NCBI RefSeq assembly: GCF_003269035.1
Contig: NZ_QLTK01000003.1
Span: 248,001-312,000, forward strand
Source: Paraburkholderia bryophila
Lineage (GTDB): Bacteria; Pseudomonadota; Gammaproteobacteria; Burkholderiales; Burkholderiaceae
Direction of reading: 5' to 3'
Length of the DNA: 64,000 nucleotides
Position 1 is the first letter of the stretch, and each line of letters starts with the position of its first letter. The notes below the pieces were generated by a model. That model was not told where the DNA came from. It ran no database searches and worked only from the letters and a program-made list of their open reading frames with translations. The position numbers and the translations under genes are program-made. Positions 36,930 to 45,785 of the stretch are shown one piece after another.

Positions 36930-38366
36930 ATGCGAATCGAGCGGAATTTTTCTAACGGCCGGTTCAACGAACCCGCCACCGGAGCCGCGAGCGACGAACT
37001 CATCGCCGTCCACAACCCGGCCACCGGCGCCGTGATCGCGCACGTCACGGCCGCCACGCCGGCCGAGACTTTGGCCGCGGTCGATGCCGCCGCTGCCGCG
37101 CAGAAGAGCTGGCGCAAGCTGCCTTCCGCCGAACGTGGCGCTTACCTGCACAAGCTGGCCGACGCGCTGACCGAATGCGCGCCCGCCATCGGCGCGGCGC
37201 TCGCGCTGGAGTCGGGCAAGAGTGTCGCCGACGCCACCAACGAAGCCATCTACGCCGGCCAGATCACCCGCTATCACGCCGAATGGGCGCGCCGCATCGA
37301 AGGCGAAGTGATTCCCAGCGATACGCCCGACGAAAACCTGGTGCTGCATCGCGAACCGATTGGCGTGGTGGCTTGCCTGATTCCGTTCAACTACCCGGTC
37401 TACACGTTCATGCGCAAGGTGGCGCCCGCGTTGATCGCCGGTAACACGGTGGTGGTGCGCCCCAGTAACAACACGCCGACGTCCGCGTTCGACATCGCGC
37501 GAGCCGTCGAGAAGGCCGGCTTGCCCGCCGGCGTCGTGAACATTCTCGCGATGAATCACGCCACCGCCGAAGCGCTCTGCACGCACCCGAAGGTCGGCAT
37601 GATCACGCTGACCGGCAGCGTCGGCGCGGGCCGCAAGGTGCTCGATTACTGCAAGGCGAACATCGCCAAGCCGTCGCTCGAACTGGGCGGCAAGACGCCG
37701 GCGATCATCGAGGCCGACGCCGATCTGGAGAAAGCCGCGCGCGATCTGGTGGCGTCGAAGACCACGCACTGCGGTCAGTTGTGCACGGCGATCGAACGTG
37801 TCTACGTGCAGGAAAGCGTGCATGACCGCTTCGTCGCGCTGCTGAAGAAACAGATGAGCGCGGTGGAAAGCGGCGACCGCAGCGAACAGCCCGCGCTGAT
37901 GGGGCCGCTCGTCAACGAGGCCTCGCGCCAGTCGATTCACGCCATGGTGGAACGCGCGCTCGCGGCCGGCGCCACGCTCGAAACCGGCGGCAAGCTGCCG
38001 TCCGGCCCGGGCTTCTTTTATCCGGCCACGTTGCTGACGAATTGCCGTCAGGACATGGAAATCATCCAGGAAGAAACCTTCGGTCCGATCATGCCGGTCG
38101 TCAAATACCGCACGCTCGACGAAGCGCTGGAGATGGCCAACGACCACCAGTTCGGTTTGTCGTCGGTGCTGTACACGGAGAACTATCGCGCCGCGATGAA
38201 GATCGCCAACCACATCGAAGCGGGCGAACTGTACGTGAACCGCACGCCGGCCGATCCATATCAAGGCTTCCACGCCGGCTGGAAACGCTCGGGCCTGGGC
38301 GGCGACGACGGCAAGCACGGCATGCTCGAATTCACGCAGACCCGTCTCGTGGTCATGAAGTACTGA
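36930..38366 (+). CDS. Aldehyde dehydrogenase, AldA-like
   Basis: A 478-residue NAD(P)-dependent aldehyde dehydrogenase, close in length and sequence style to lactaldehyde/glycolaldehyde dehydrogenase AldA. Visible are LIPFNYPVYTFMRKVAPALI, the coenzyme-site TLTGSVGAGRKVL, the catalytic Glu in LELGGKTP and the nucleophilic Cys in THCGQLCTAIERV. ATG 36930 follows AGGAG at normal spacing. It is first of a four-gene rightward group with an MFS permease, an enolase-superfamily dehydratase and a GMC oxidoreductase, so its substrate is probably an aldehyde from a sugar, sugar acid or glycol. Confidence 0.9.
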   Translation: MRIERNFSNGRFNEPATGAASDELIAVHNPATGAVIAHVTAATPAETLAAVDAAAAAQKSWRKLPSAERGAYLHKLADALTECAPAIGAALALESGKSVADATNEAIYAGQITRYHAEWARRIEGEVIPSDTPDENLVLHREPIGVVACLIPFNYPVYTFMRKVAPALIAGNTVVVRPSNNTPTSAFDIARAVEKAGLPAGVVNILAMNHATAEALCTHPKVGMITLTGSVGAGRKVLDYCKANIAKPSLELGGKTPAIIEADADLEKAARDLVASKTTHCGQLCTAIERVYVQESVHDRFVALLKKQMSAVESGDRSEQPALMGPLVNEASRQSIHAMVERALAAGATLETGGKLPSGPGFFYPATLLTNCRQDMEIIQEETFGPIMPVVKYRTLDEALEMANDHQFGLSSVLYTENYRAAMKIANHIEAGELYVNRTPADPYQGFHAGWKRSGLGGDDGKHGMLEFTQTRLVVMKY

Positions 38367-38376
38367 AGCAGAACCG

Positions 38377-38413
38377 GCGCGCGCCGCACACCGAAAAGCA
38401 CGGCGCGCGCTTT
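38377..38413 (+). terminator. Hairpin between aldehyde dehydrogenase and MFS genes
   Basis: A perfect 10-bp GC stem (38377-38386 with 38401-38410) followed by TTT. The weak T tract suggests partial termination or 3'-end protection inside the operon. Confidence 0.45.
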
Positions 38414-38499
38414 ATCCATCCGCAGTTAAATCCATAAAAAATAGATCTGGAGACCCGGCGGCCGTTCACGCCGGCACGGTGTCTCCGAGGAGCGCTCAC

Positions 38500-39822
38500 G
38501 TGTCATCGCAACCCGTTCGTCAAGCCGCCTCGCTCGCATTAAGCGACGCCGAAGCCGCACTGCAAAAGAATAAAACCCAGCGTTATATCCAGCTCATGCT
38601 GCTGGTGATCGCCGCCGGCGCGATCTATCCGATTCTGTATCTGCGGCAGGTGTATCAGCCGACGATGCTCGACGTGTTCCACATCACGGATAGCCAGCTG
38701 GGTTATCTGTATTCGTCGCTGGGCACGATTTTTCTGGTGAGCTATCTGCCGAGCGGCTGGCTGGCCGACCGTATCGCACCGCGTCTGCTGATCTGCTTTT
38801 CGCTGATCGCAACCGGCGTGCTGGGCTTGTGGTATTCGACCGCGCCGTCGTTCCCGATGCTGATGCTGATCTTCGGCGGCTGGGGTTTGTCGACCGGTTT
38901 GACGTTCTGGGCCGCCGTCATCAAACGCGTGACGATGATTGCCGGCGCGCAGGAGCAGGGCCGCTTCTTCGGCTTGCTCGACGGTGGCCGCGGCCTGATC
39001 GAAGCGATGCTCGCCACCATCGCGATCTCGCTGTTCGCGTGGGTGACGCAGACCAAAGGCGAACCGGTCGCGGCCGGTTTCAAGCTGGTGGTCTACCTGT
39101 ACGCGTTTCTGTGTATCGCCCTGGGCGTGATCCTGGCGTTGGTCAAAGACCCGCAAGGCGCGGAAGACGCGGCGGCCAATCGCGCCTCGCGTCAACGCAG
39201 CAACGTGCTGGTCGATCTGAAAACGCTCGCGAAGATTCCCGAACTCTGGCTGGTCGCGGCGATCGTGTTCTGCGGCTATCAGGTGTTCTGGGCCACGTAC
39301 AGCTTCTCCGCGTATCTGCACGAAGGCGGGATCGGCCTGAGCGTCGTGATGGCCGGCACGATCACCACGCTCAAATTGTGGATGCGGCCGATCGGCGGCA
39401 TTGGCGGCGGCTTTCTCGGCGACCGCTACTCGAAGGTGTCGGTGCTGGTGATCGCGCTGTTTCTCGCGGCGCTGTCGCTGCTCGGTTTGATGGCGGCGCC
39501 GCGCATTTCGAGCCACGTGCTGCTGGTGTTCCTCGTGCTGTTCATCGGCATTCTGACGTACGCGATTCGCGGCCTCTACTGGTCGCTGCTGGACCGCTGC
39601 AATATTCCGGTCACCACGATGGGCCTCGCGATCGGCCTGATCTCCGTGCTCGGTTATTCGCCGGACGTGTTCCTGCCGCTCATCAACGGCTATCTGACGC
39701 AGACCTTCCCGGGCGTCTTCGGCTATCAACTGTATTTCGGCTATGTGGCCGCCATGGCGGCGCTCGGTGGCTTCGCCGGGCTCGCGCTGAGAAACATGCT
39801 CAACAGAAAAGAGGGTGCGTAA
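38500..39822 (+). CDS. MFS transporter
   Basis: A 440-residue major facilitator with about 12 hydrophobic helices. It begins with a polar tail, then QRYIQLMLLVIAAGAIYPIL, and contains YLPSGWLADRIAPR in the helix 2-3 loop (motif A region). GTG at 38500 was chosen because GAGGAG ends 7 bases upstream; a GTG at 38479 lies before that site. The stop is directly next to the ATG of the dehydratase gene, indicating tight coupling. It probably imports the sugar acid or alcohol used by this operon. Confidence 0.88.
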   Translation: MSSQPVRQAASLALSDAEAALQKNKTQRYIQLMLLVIAAGAIYPILYLRQVYQPTMLDVFHITDSQLGYLYSSLGTIFLVSYLPSGWLADRIAPRLLICFSLIATGVLGLWYSTAPSFPMLMLIFGGWGLSTGLTFWAAVIKRVTMIAGAQEQGRFFGLLDGGRGLIEAMLATIAISLFAWVTQTKGEPVAAGFKLVVYLYAFLCIALGVILALVKDPQGAEDAAANRASRQRSNVLVDLKTLAKIPELWLVAAIVFCGYQVFWATYSFSAYLHEGGIGLSVVMAGTITTLKLWMRPIGGIGGGFLGDRYSKVSVLVIALFLAALSLLGLMAAPRISSHVLLVFLVLFIGILTYAIRGLYWSLLDRCNIPVTTMGLAIGLISVLGYSPDVFLPLINGYLTQTFPGVFGYQLYFGYVAAMAALGGFAGLALRNMLNRKEGA

Positions 39823-41040
39823 ATGAAAGTTGTCTCGCTCGAAACGCATATCGTCGCCGTTCCGCCGCCGCACGTGGGCGGCATGTACTGGATCTTCGTC
39901 AAGCTCAAGACCGATTGCGGGATTGAAGGCGTCGGCGAAATCTATTCGGCGACGTTTCACCCGAAGGCGATGACCGCCATCATCGACGATGTATTCGGCC
40001 GCTATCTGCTCGACAAGGACCCGCATCATATCGAGCGGCTCTGGCGCGAAGCGTATTCGAGCGGTTTCACACAGCGCCCCGATCTGACGATGATGGGCGT
40101 GGTCAGTGGCCTTGAAATGGCGTGCTGGGACATTATCGGCAAGGCGGCCAACAAGCCGGTGTACGAGTTGCTGGGCGGCATGGTGAATCAGCGTCTGCGC
40201 TCGTACACGTATCTGTATCCGAAGAACAGCCGAGGCGAATACGACTACGACGATCCCGATCTTGCGGCCGAATGCGCGCTCGAGAACGTGAAGCGCGGCT
40301 TCACCGCCGTCAAGTTCGATCCGGCCGGTCCGTACACCGCGTATTCGGGTCATCAACTGTCCATGGAAGTGCTGGACCGTTGCGAGACATTCTGCCGCCG
40401 CGTGCGCGAAGCGGTCGGCAGCAAGGCGGATCTGCTGTTCGGCACGCATGGTCAGATGGTGCCGTCGTCGGCCATTCGCCTTGCGAAGCGCCTCGAAAAA
40501 TACGACCCGTTGTGGTTCGAGGAACCGGTGCCGCCGGGCCAGGAAGGTGCGATGGCGCAAGTCTCGCGGCACACCAGTATTCCGATCGCGGCGGGCGAAC
40601 GCCTGACCACCAAATACGAGTTTTTCAAGCTGCTCGAAGCGGGCGCGGCGTCGATTCTGCAACTGAACGTGGCGCGCGTGGGCGGCCTGCTCGAAGCGAA
40701 GAAAGTCGCGACGCTGGCCGAGGTGTATTACGCGCAGATCGCACCGCATCTGTACAACGGGCCGATCGGCGCGGCGGCCAGTATTCAGCTCGCGACCTGC
40801 ACGCCGAACTTCCTGATTCAGGAAAGCATCGGCACGTGGGACGGTTTCCATGCGGCGGTGCTGCAGAAGCCGATTCAATGGGAAGACGGCTACATCATTG
40901 CCTCGCAGGAACCGGGTCTCGGCGTGGAATTGAACATGGACGTCGTCAGGCAGCACACGCCGTACACCGGCGAGCGTCTGCATCTGCAAATGGCCGCACA
41001 GCCCGCCGACGTGAAGGATCTCGCGCCGGCCAAGGGTTGA
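39823..41040 (+). CDS. Enolase-superfamily sugar-acid dehydratase-like protein
   Basis: A 405-residue member of the mandelate racemase/galactonate dehydratase branch. Lys164 (AVKFD), Glu233/234 (WFEEPVPPG), Glu259 (AAGERL), His309 (IAPHLYNGP) and Glu334 (LIQESIG) are in the expected places. At the end of the third barrel strand the sequence is FGTHGQ (206-211): the His matches the acid His of galactonate dehydratase, but the metal-ligand Asp two positions earlier appears to be Gly207. Substrate cannot be assigned. It starts with no gap after the MFS gene. Confidence 0.85.
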   Translation: MKVVSLETHIVAVPPPHVGGMYWIFVKLKTDCGIEGVGEIYSATFHPKAMTAIIDDVFGRYLLDKDPHHIERLWREAYSSGFTQRPDLTMMGVVSGLEMACWDIIGKAANKPVYELLGGMVNQRLRSYTYLYPKNSRGEYDYDDPDLAAECALENVKRGFTAVKFDPAGPYTAYSGHQLSMEVLDRCETFCRRVREAVGSKADLLFGTHGQMVPSSAIRLAKRLEKYDPLWFEEPVPPGQEGAMAQVSRHTSIPIAAGERLTTKYEFFKLLEAGAASILQLNVARVGGLLEAKKVATLAEVYYAQIAPHLYNGPIGAAASIQLATCTPNFLIQESIGTWDGFHAAVLQKPIQWEDGYIIASQEPGLGVELNMDVVRQHTPYTGERLHLQMAAQPADVKDLAPAKG

Positions 41041-41085
41041 AGTGGTTGTAAGTGACTGAAGTGATTGAAGTGACTGAAGTGGTTG
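41040..41085. repeat. 9-bp tandem repeat before the GMC oxidoreductase gene
   Basis: Five copies of AAGTGRYTG start at 41040, 41050, 41059, 41068 and 41077 (one extra base after the first). They begin at the last base of the dehydratase stop codon. Confidence 0.8.
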
Positions 41086-41146
41086 GGCCCCGGTTGACCG
41101 TGGCATCGGTATTCAATGGATTGGGCGCCGTCTGGCGACATAGAGC

Positions 41147-42808
41147 ATGAACTACGATTACATCATCGTCGGCGCGGGTTCGGCGGGCTGCATTCTCGCC
41201 AATCGCCTGTCGGCGTCGGGCCAATATTCGGTGCTGCTGCTGGAAGCGGGCGGCAAGGACAGCTCGTTCTGGTTCAAGATTCCGGTGGGTTTCACCAAGA
41301 CGTATTACAACGAAACCTACAACTGGATGTACTACAGCGAGCCCGAAAAAGAACTCGACAACCGGCCGATCTATTGTCCGCGCGGCAAGGTGCAGGGCGG
41401 CTCGGGTTCGATCAACGCGATGATCTACGTGCGCGGCCAGCCGCACGATTTCGACGATTGGGCCGCGGCGGGCAACACCGGCTGGGCGTTTCGCGACGTG
41501 CTGCCGTACTTCCGCAAGCTCGAATCGCATCCGCTCGGCAACACGGAATATCACGGCGCGGACGGCCCGATCCGTATTTCGCCGATGAAAGACGACGTGC
41601 ACCCGATTTGCCACGTGTTCCTGAAAGGCTGCGACCAGGCCGGTTATCGGCGCAGCGACGATTTCAACGGCGCGAACTTCGAAGGCGCGGGCATTTACGA
41701 CGTGAATACGCGTAACGGTCAGCGTTCGTCGAGCAGCTTCGAGTATCTGCATCCGGTGCTGACCCGCAAGAACCTGACGGTCGAACGCGAGGTGCTGGTG
41801 AGCCGCGTGCTATTCGACGGCAATCAGCGCGCGATCGGCGTGAGCGTCACCCAAAACGGCACGGCGCGGCAATTCACGGCGAACCGTGAAGTGATTCTGT
41901 CGGCCGGCGCGGTCGATTCGCCGAAACTGCTGCAATTGTCCGGCGTGGGCGACAGCGCGTTGCTCGCAAAGCATCGCATCGCGATGGTCAAGGAACTGCC
42001 CGCGGTGGGCCAGAACCTGCAGGACCATCTGTGCGTGAGCTTCTACTACCGCGCGAACATGAAGACGCTGAACGACGAGATGCGGCCGCTGCTCGGCAAG
42101 CTGAAACTCGGCCTGCAGTATCTGCTGACGCGCAAGGGGCCGCTCGCGATGAGCGTGAACCAGTCGGGCGGATTCTTCAAAGGTAACGAACAGGAGACGC
42201 AGCCGAATCTGCAGCTCTATTTCAATCCGCTGTCGTATCGCATTCCGAAGAGCAACAAGGCGAGTCTCGAACCGGAACCGTATTCGGGTTTCCTGCTGGC
42301 TTTCAATCCGTGCCGTCCGACCAGCCGTGGTTCGATCGAGATCGCGTCGAATCGTGCCGAGGATGCCGCGAAGATTCGCATCAACGCACTGACCACGGAA
42401 AAGGACATCGACGAGGTGATCCAGGGTTGCGAACTGGTGCGCCAGGTGATGTCGGCACCGGCCCTGAAGGCGATCACGGTCGAGGAAATTTCGCCGGGGC
42501 CGCAGGTGAATACCCGCGAAGGCTTCCTGCAGTACTTCCGCGAGCAGTCGGGTTCGATCTATCACCTGTGCGGCTCGTGCGCGATGGGCGACGATCCGCG
42601 CACCTCGGTGGTCGATGCGCGTTTGCGCGTGCATGGCATGGCCGGCTTGCGGGTGGTGGATGCGTCGATCTTTCCGAACATCACGTCCGGCAATATCAAT
42701 GCGCCGACCATGATGGTCGCCGAAAAGGGCGCCGAGATGATTCTCGAAGACGCCGCGCAGGAAGCTGCGCGTCAACCCAAGGCGGCGGAGTTGGCCGCGG
42801 CGGCTTGA
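41147..42808 (+). CDS. GMC-family FAD-dependent alcohol oxidoreductase
   Basis: A 553-residue glucose-methanol-choline oxidoreductase. The FAD-binding start is DYIIVGAGSAGCILANRLS with Glu in LLLEAGG. The first GMC signature is PRGKVQGGSGSINAMIYVRG, and the second lies in ILSAGAVDSPKLLQLSGVG. The C-terminal end has the catalytic His region YHLCGSCAMG and NINAPTMMVAEKGAEMI. It likely oxidises a primary alcohol to an aldehyde that the AldA-like enzyme of the same operon could take further. The electron acceptor is unknown. No signal peptide was seen. Confidence 0.9.
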   Translation: MNYDYIIVGAGSAGCILANRLSASGQYSVLLLEAGGKDSSFWFKIPVGFTKTYYNETYNWMYYSEPEKELDNRPIYCPRGKVQGGSGSINAMIYVRGQPHDFDDWAAAGNTGWAFRDVLPYFRKLESHPLGNTEYHGADGPIRISPMKDDVHPICHVFLKGCDQAGYRRSDDFNGANFEGAGIYDVNTRNGQRSSSSFEYLHPVLTRKNLTVEREVLVSRVLFDGNQRAIGVSVTQNGTARQFTANREVILSAGAVDSPKLLQLSGVGDSALLAKHRIAMVKELPAVGQNLQDHLCVSFYYRANMKTLNDEMRPLLGKLKLGLQYLLTRKGPLAMSVNQSGGFFKGNEQETQPNLQLYFNPLSYRIPKSNKASLEPEPYSGFLLAFNPCRPTSRGSIEIASNRAEDAAKIRINALTTEKDIDEVIQGCELVRQVMSAPALKAITVEEISPGPQVNTREGFLQYFREQSGSIYHLCGSCAMGDDPRTSVVDARLRVHGMAGLRVVDASIFPNITSGNINAPTMMVAEKGAEMILEDAAQEAARQPKAAELAAAA

Positions 42809-42844
42809 ATGCCGACGGGTTCGAGTTGAGTTCTTCAACGCCAT

Positions 42845-42884
42845 AAAAAACCGCGCCGATACTTTCGTATCGGCGCGGTTTTTT
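42845..42884. terminator. Bidirectional intrinsic terminator
   Basis: A perfect 18-bp inverted repeat (42845-42862 with 42867-42884) closes a TTTC loop. It is bounded by six A on one side and six T on the other, so it ends both the GMC gene and the converging LysR gene. Confidence 0.95.
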
Positions 42885-42921
42885 CATGTTCGCTCGCGCG
42901 GCACTATCGCTATGGTACGGA

Positions 42922-43857
42922 TCAAAGGGTATCGCCCAGCGGCGCCGACTCCGACGAATCGAGCGCCATGCCGCTCAGCCAGATTTCCTGCTGCAACCAG
43001 TCGTGAAACAGCGCCACGTGGGGCAGATCGTCTTGTCCTTGGCGCGTGACGAACCAGTACGACTGGTGCCCATCTACATGCACGTTGAGCACCGGCACGA
43101 GCAGGCCTTCCGCGAGTTCGCGGCCGATCATGTGACGGTCGGCGATGGTGACGCCGAGCCCGTCGATCGCTGCGCGGATTGCGTGGTCGAGCAGATCGAA
43201 TTCGTAGCCGCCGCTGGTGTCGACGTTGTCGATGGCCGCCGCCTTCAGCCAATGCTGCCAGGTGAGATACCGCTGATCGGCGCTGGCGAGCACGTGTAGC
43301 AGCGTGAACTGGTTCAGGTCGAGCGCCGTGCGGCCCGCCTGACGCGCGAGCAAACCCGGCGCGCAGACGGCAATGTGCCGCTCGTTCATCAGCAGCCGAT
43401 TGTCGAAACCTTCCCATTCGCCGTTGCCGAAGCGGATCGCGCAGTCGAGCACGCCCGACTCCGCGAGGTTATCGTCGACGCGAGTCGACAGGCTCAGTTC
43501 GAGATGCGGATAGGCGTCACGCAGGCGGCTTAGACGCGGCATGAGCCAGCGGCTCGTGAAGGTGGGCGGCGCATTGATGCGCAGCCGGTTACGGTGGGTT
43601 TTATCCTGCAGGCTGCGCACCGTGAGTTCGATGCGATCGAACGAGTGCTGCAGCGCTTGCAGCAGGATCCGTCCGGCGGCGGAGAGTTCCAGATGGTGAT
43701 GATGGCGTTGCAGCAGCGTCTCACCGAGTTGCGTCTCCAGTTGCCGTACCTGCCGGCTGACCGCGCTTTGGGTAACGTTGAGCAATTCCGCGGCACGGGT
43801 GAAGCTGCCCGTACGGCCGGCGACTTCGAAGGCTTTGAGCGCGTTCAGCGCGGGCAT
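42922..43857 (-). CDS. LysR-family regulator, GcvA-like
   Basis: A 311-residue LysR regulator beginning MPALNALKAFEVAGRTGSFT, then RAAELLNVTQSAVSRQVRQL, the start and helix-turn-helix of the GcvA/AmpR subgroup. The effector domain begins near residue 93 with RLRINAPPTFTSRWLMPRL. The ATG at 43857 starts the conserved fold; the open frame to 44040 is not supported. It converges with the aldehyde dehydrogenase operon and may control it. Confidence 0.92.
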   Translation of the reverse strand: MPALNALKAFEVAGRTGSFTRAAELLNVTQSAVSRQVRQLETQLGETLLQRHHHHLELSAAGRILLQALQHSFDRIELTVRSLQDKTHRNRLRINAPPTFTSRWLMPRLSRLRDAYPHLELSLSTRVDDNLAESGVLDCAIRFGNGEWEGFDNRLLMNERHIAVCAPGLLARQAGRTALDLNQFTLLHVLASADQRYLTWQHWLKAAAIDNVDTSGGYEFDLLDHAIRAAIDGLGVTIADRHMIGRELAEGLLVPVLNVHVDGHQSYWFVTRQGQDDLPHVALFHDWLQQEIWLSGMALDSSESAPLGDTL

Positions 43858-44248
43858 TTTGCGTTTCAAGGTATTCGACCGGGTACGTGACACGCGACAG
43901 CGCGGTGTCCGGTATTTTAGCCGCCAGCGCGGCCCCCCGTTCAAGCCAGTCGAAGAGCAGGAAAGCCAAAAAACGCCCGAGGGTTGAAGAACGACCGTGG
44001 GGCGCGCGCAGCGCCGCCGAAAGAATGACTGCCTTGTCACGAACGCAGAATGCGCGAGAACACGGATTTCAGATGCACCACTACCGTGGCTGCGCGAGGG
44101 ACCCGCTTATGGGCTGGCGGTGTGAAGCGGCTTTCTCTGCTTGCTCTCTTTGCCGCGGCAAAGCGAGTAAGTGCCGCCCCGCACAGGGGCAACGCCAATA
44201 GACCACCAGGAAATCAAGGAAAGGCCAACACCCCACGAAACCAACCCC
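43858..44248. other. Intergenic stretch without a gene
   Basis: About 390 bases with no supported gene. Apart from the promoter of the LysR gene at the left, the notable content is the dyad and repeat-like element at 44140-44189. Confidence 0.6.
44140..44189. repeat. Probable dispersed intergenic repeat
   Basis: A 32-bp imperfect dyad (44140-44171, 14 of 16 pairs) centred on TTTGCCGCGGCAAA, followed by GCCCC-GCACA-GGGGC. I recall similar elements scattered between genes in Burkholderia-group genomes; copy number cannot be tested here. Confidence 0.5.
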
Positions 44249-44614
44249 TTAATCGGCCACCCGCCGATCCCCCAACGCACTCTGACAATCCCCAAAAACC
44301 TGCCGAACCAGCCTCGCCTGAGGATCCAACTCATCCGTATCGAGAATTTCCTCAACCGCATCCCGAGCCCAGTCAGCCTCGACAAACCCGGCATGCCGCC
44401 TGGCAATCTCAACAGCGGTAGCCGACAACCTGGCAATACTCAGCCAGTCCGCCTCCCGGGACCGCCGGTCGAGCCACTTATGCGCGGCCTGCACATGAAA
44501 CGCCGCATCGGGCCAATCTTCATTCAGGTAATAAGCGCCAAGACTCCCGCATGTGAGCCAGCACAACAGCTCCAGACGGTCACGTGGACTTAGATGGTGG
44601 CGTACATCACTCAT
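44249..44614 (-). CDS. Conserved-looking hypothetical protein, 121 residues
   Basis: A soluble, mainly helical protein of unknown function. It starts MSDVRHHLSPRDRLELLCWL, continues GSLGAYYLNEDWPDAAFH and HKWLDRRSREADW, and ends SALGDRRVAD. Acidic and basic residues alternate in a helical pattern; no catalytic motif or membrane segment was seen. Starts at 44641 and at GTG 44662 are possible; the latter has GGAGG only 3 bases upstream. It lies between two regulators and tam and may be co-transcribed with tam. Confidence 0.6.
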   Translation of the reverse strand: MSDVRHHLSPRDRLELLCWLTCGSLGAYYLNEDWPDAAFHVQAAHKWLDRRSREADWLSIARLSATAVEIARRHAGFVEADWARDAVEEILDTDELDPQARLVRQVFGDCQSALGDRRVAD

Positions 44615-44835
44615 GGCGACGCTCGCTGCGGTAATGGGCATGTCAGTGAGAACGGCAACCACCGTCCTCCGCTTTCACTGAACAATATCACGCAGAATTC
44701 GCGCGCGGCAATGTCTGACGTACCCTGGCGCACCTTTCCCGGCAGCGCGTCATGCCGGACGCGCCCAAGCGCACGAAACCGGCCGCCGGCGCGCGTTTTC
44801 GCCACCCGGGCGACCAGCGCGCAACCCCGCAAAAT

Positions 44836-45612
44836 CTAGCGCGTAGCGACGACAAACAGCCGCGGAAACGGCAGCAACACCGTGCCGTCTTCCAGCGCCG
44901 GATACGCCCGCGCGATCTCGTCCCGGTAGCGCTGCAAAAACGCCGGCTCTTCGGCGTCGTCGAGTTGGGCCAGAAACGGCCGCAGCGCGCTCCCCTTGAA
45001 CCACTCGACCACCGCATCCGCGCCGCCCGTCAGCGGATGGTGGTAGACGGTGCGCCACACGTCGACCCGCGCGCACAGCGGTTTGAGCAGCGAGTAATAC
45101 CAGGCCGCGCCATGCCGCATGGTGCGTTCGACGCCCGCCAGCTTCGGCGCCCACGGGCCATCCACCGCGATTTCGCGCAGCAGGCGGTGCGCCGGTTCGT
45201 CGAGATTGTCCGGCATCTGCACCGCGAGGCTGCCGCCCGCCGCGAGTTTCGTCACCAGCGACGGGAACAGCCGCTCGTGGTCGGGCACCCATTGCAGCAC
45301 GGCATTGGCGAGAATCAGATCGTACGGTCCCGGCGCGTCCCACGTGGAAATGTCGACCATGTCGAACTGGAATTGCGGCAGGCGTTTGCGCGCGGCCGCG
45401 ACCATGTCGGCGGAACTGTCCAGGCCGCTGACCGCCGCGCCCGGCAGACGCGCGGCCAGCGCTTCGGTGGAATTGCCGGGCCCGCAGCCGATGTCCACCG
45501 CAACCCGCACGTCCGTGGCCGGCACGGCCGCCAGCAGATCCTTGACCGGGCGCGTGCGCTCGTTTTCGAACAGCACGTACTGCTTCGCATACCAATCCGT
45601 CGTCGATGTCAT
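44836..45612 (-). CDS. tam: Trans-aconitate 2-methyltransferase
   Basis: A 258-residue SAM-dependent methyltransferase. Motif I is AVDIGCGPGNSTEALA, followed by the acidic loop GLDSSADMV and ANAVLQWVPDH. The family-specific C-terminal half has FLQRYRDEIARAYPALEDGT then VLLPFPRLFVVA, matching E. coli Tam in length and order. It methylates trans-aconitate, which forms spontaneously from cis-aconitate and inhibits the citric acid cycle. It is divergent from a LysR gene. Confidence 0.9.
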   Translation of the reverse strand: MTSTTDWYAKQYVLFENERTRPVKDLLAAVPATDVRVAVDIGCGPGNSTEALAARLPGAAVSGLDSSADMVAAARKRLPQFQFDMVDISTWDAPGPYDLILANAVLQWVPDHERLFPSLVTKLAAGGSLAVQMPDNLDEPAHRLLREIAVDGPWAPKLAGVERTMRHGAAWYYSLLKPLCARVDVWRTVYHHPLTGGADAVVEWFKGSALRPFLAQLDDAEEPAFLQRYRDEIARAYPALEDGTVLLPFPRLFVVATR

Positions 45613-45748
45613 GTGACGCTCCTTTTCGTGCGTGGGGATTCGCGTTGTTGGCCGGTGTCGATGGCGGAATAATCCGCTGGTCGCCGGTCCGTGTGGGTAT
45701 CTTGAACCGATCCGATCCGGCTATTCTCGGCGGCGTCGTACGCAGAGT

Positions 45749-45781
45749 AAAATGAATTTATCTTCCCGATTCCTTCATTTT
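45749..45781. promoter_or_regulatory. Inverted repeat just before a LysR gene
   Basis: AAAATGAA (45749-45756) and TTCATTTT (45774-45781) are exact inverted copies with a 17-base spacer, ending 4 bases before the LysR ATG. Autoregulation, or shared control with tam, is possible. Confidence 0.45.
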
Positions 45782-45785
45782 TCTA

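Noticed and set aside
38539-41106. Long open frame (855 codons) on the minus strand opposite the MFS and dehydratase genes
   Set aside because: Its composition is rich in Arg, His, Gln and Ala, as expected for antisense of GC-rich genes. It has no domain, and the plus-strand genes have recognised families.
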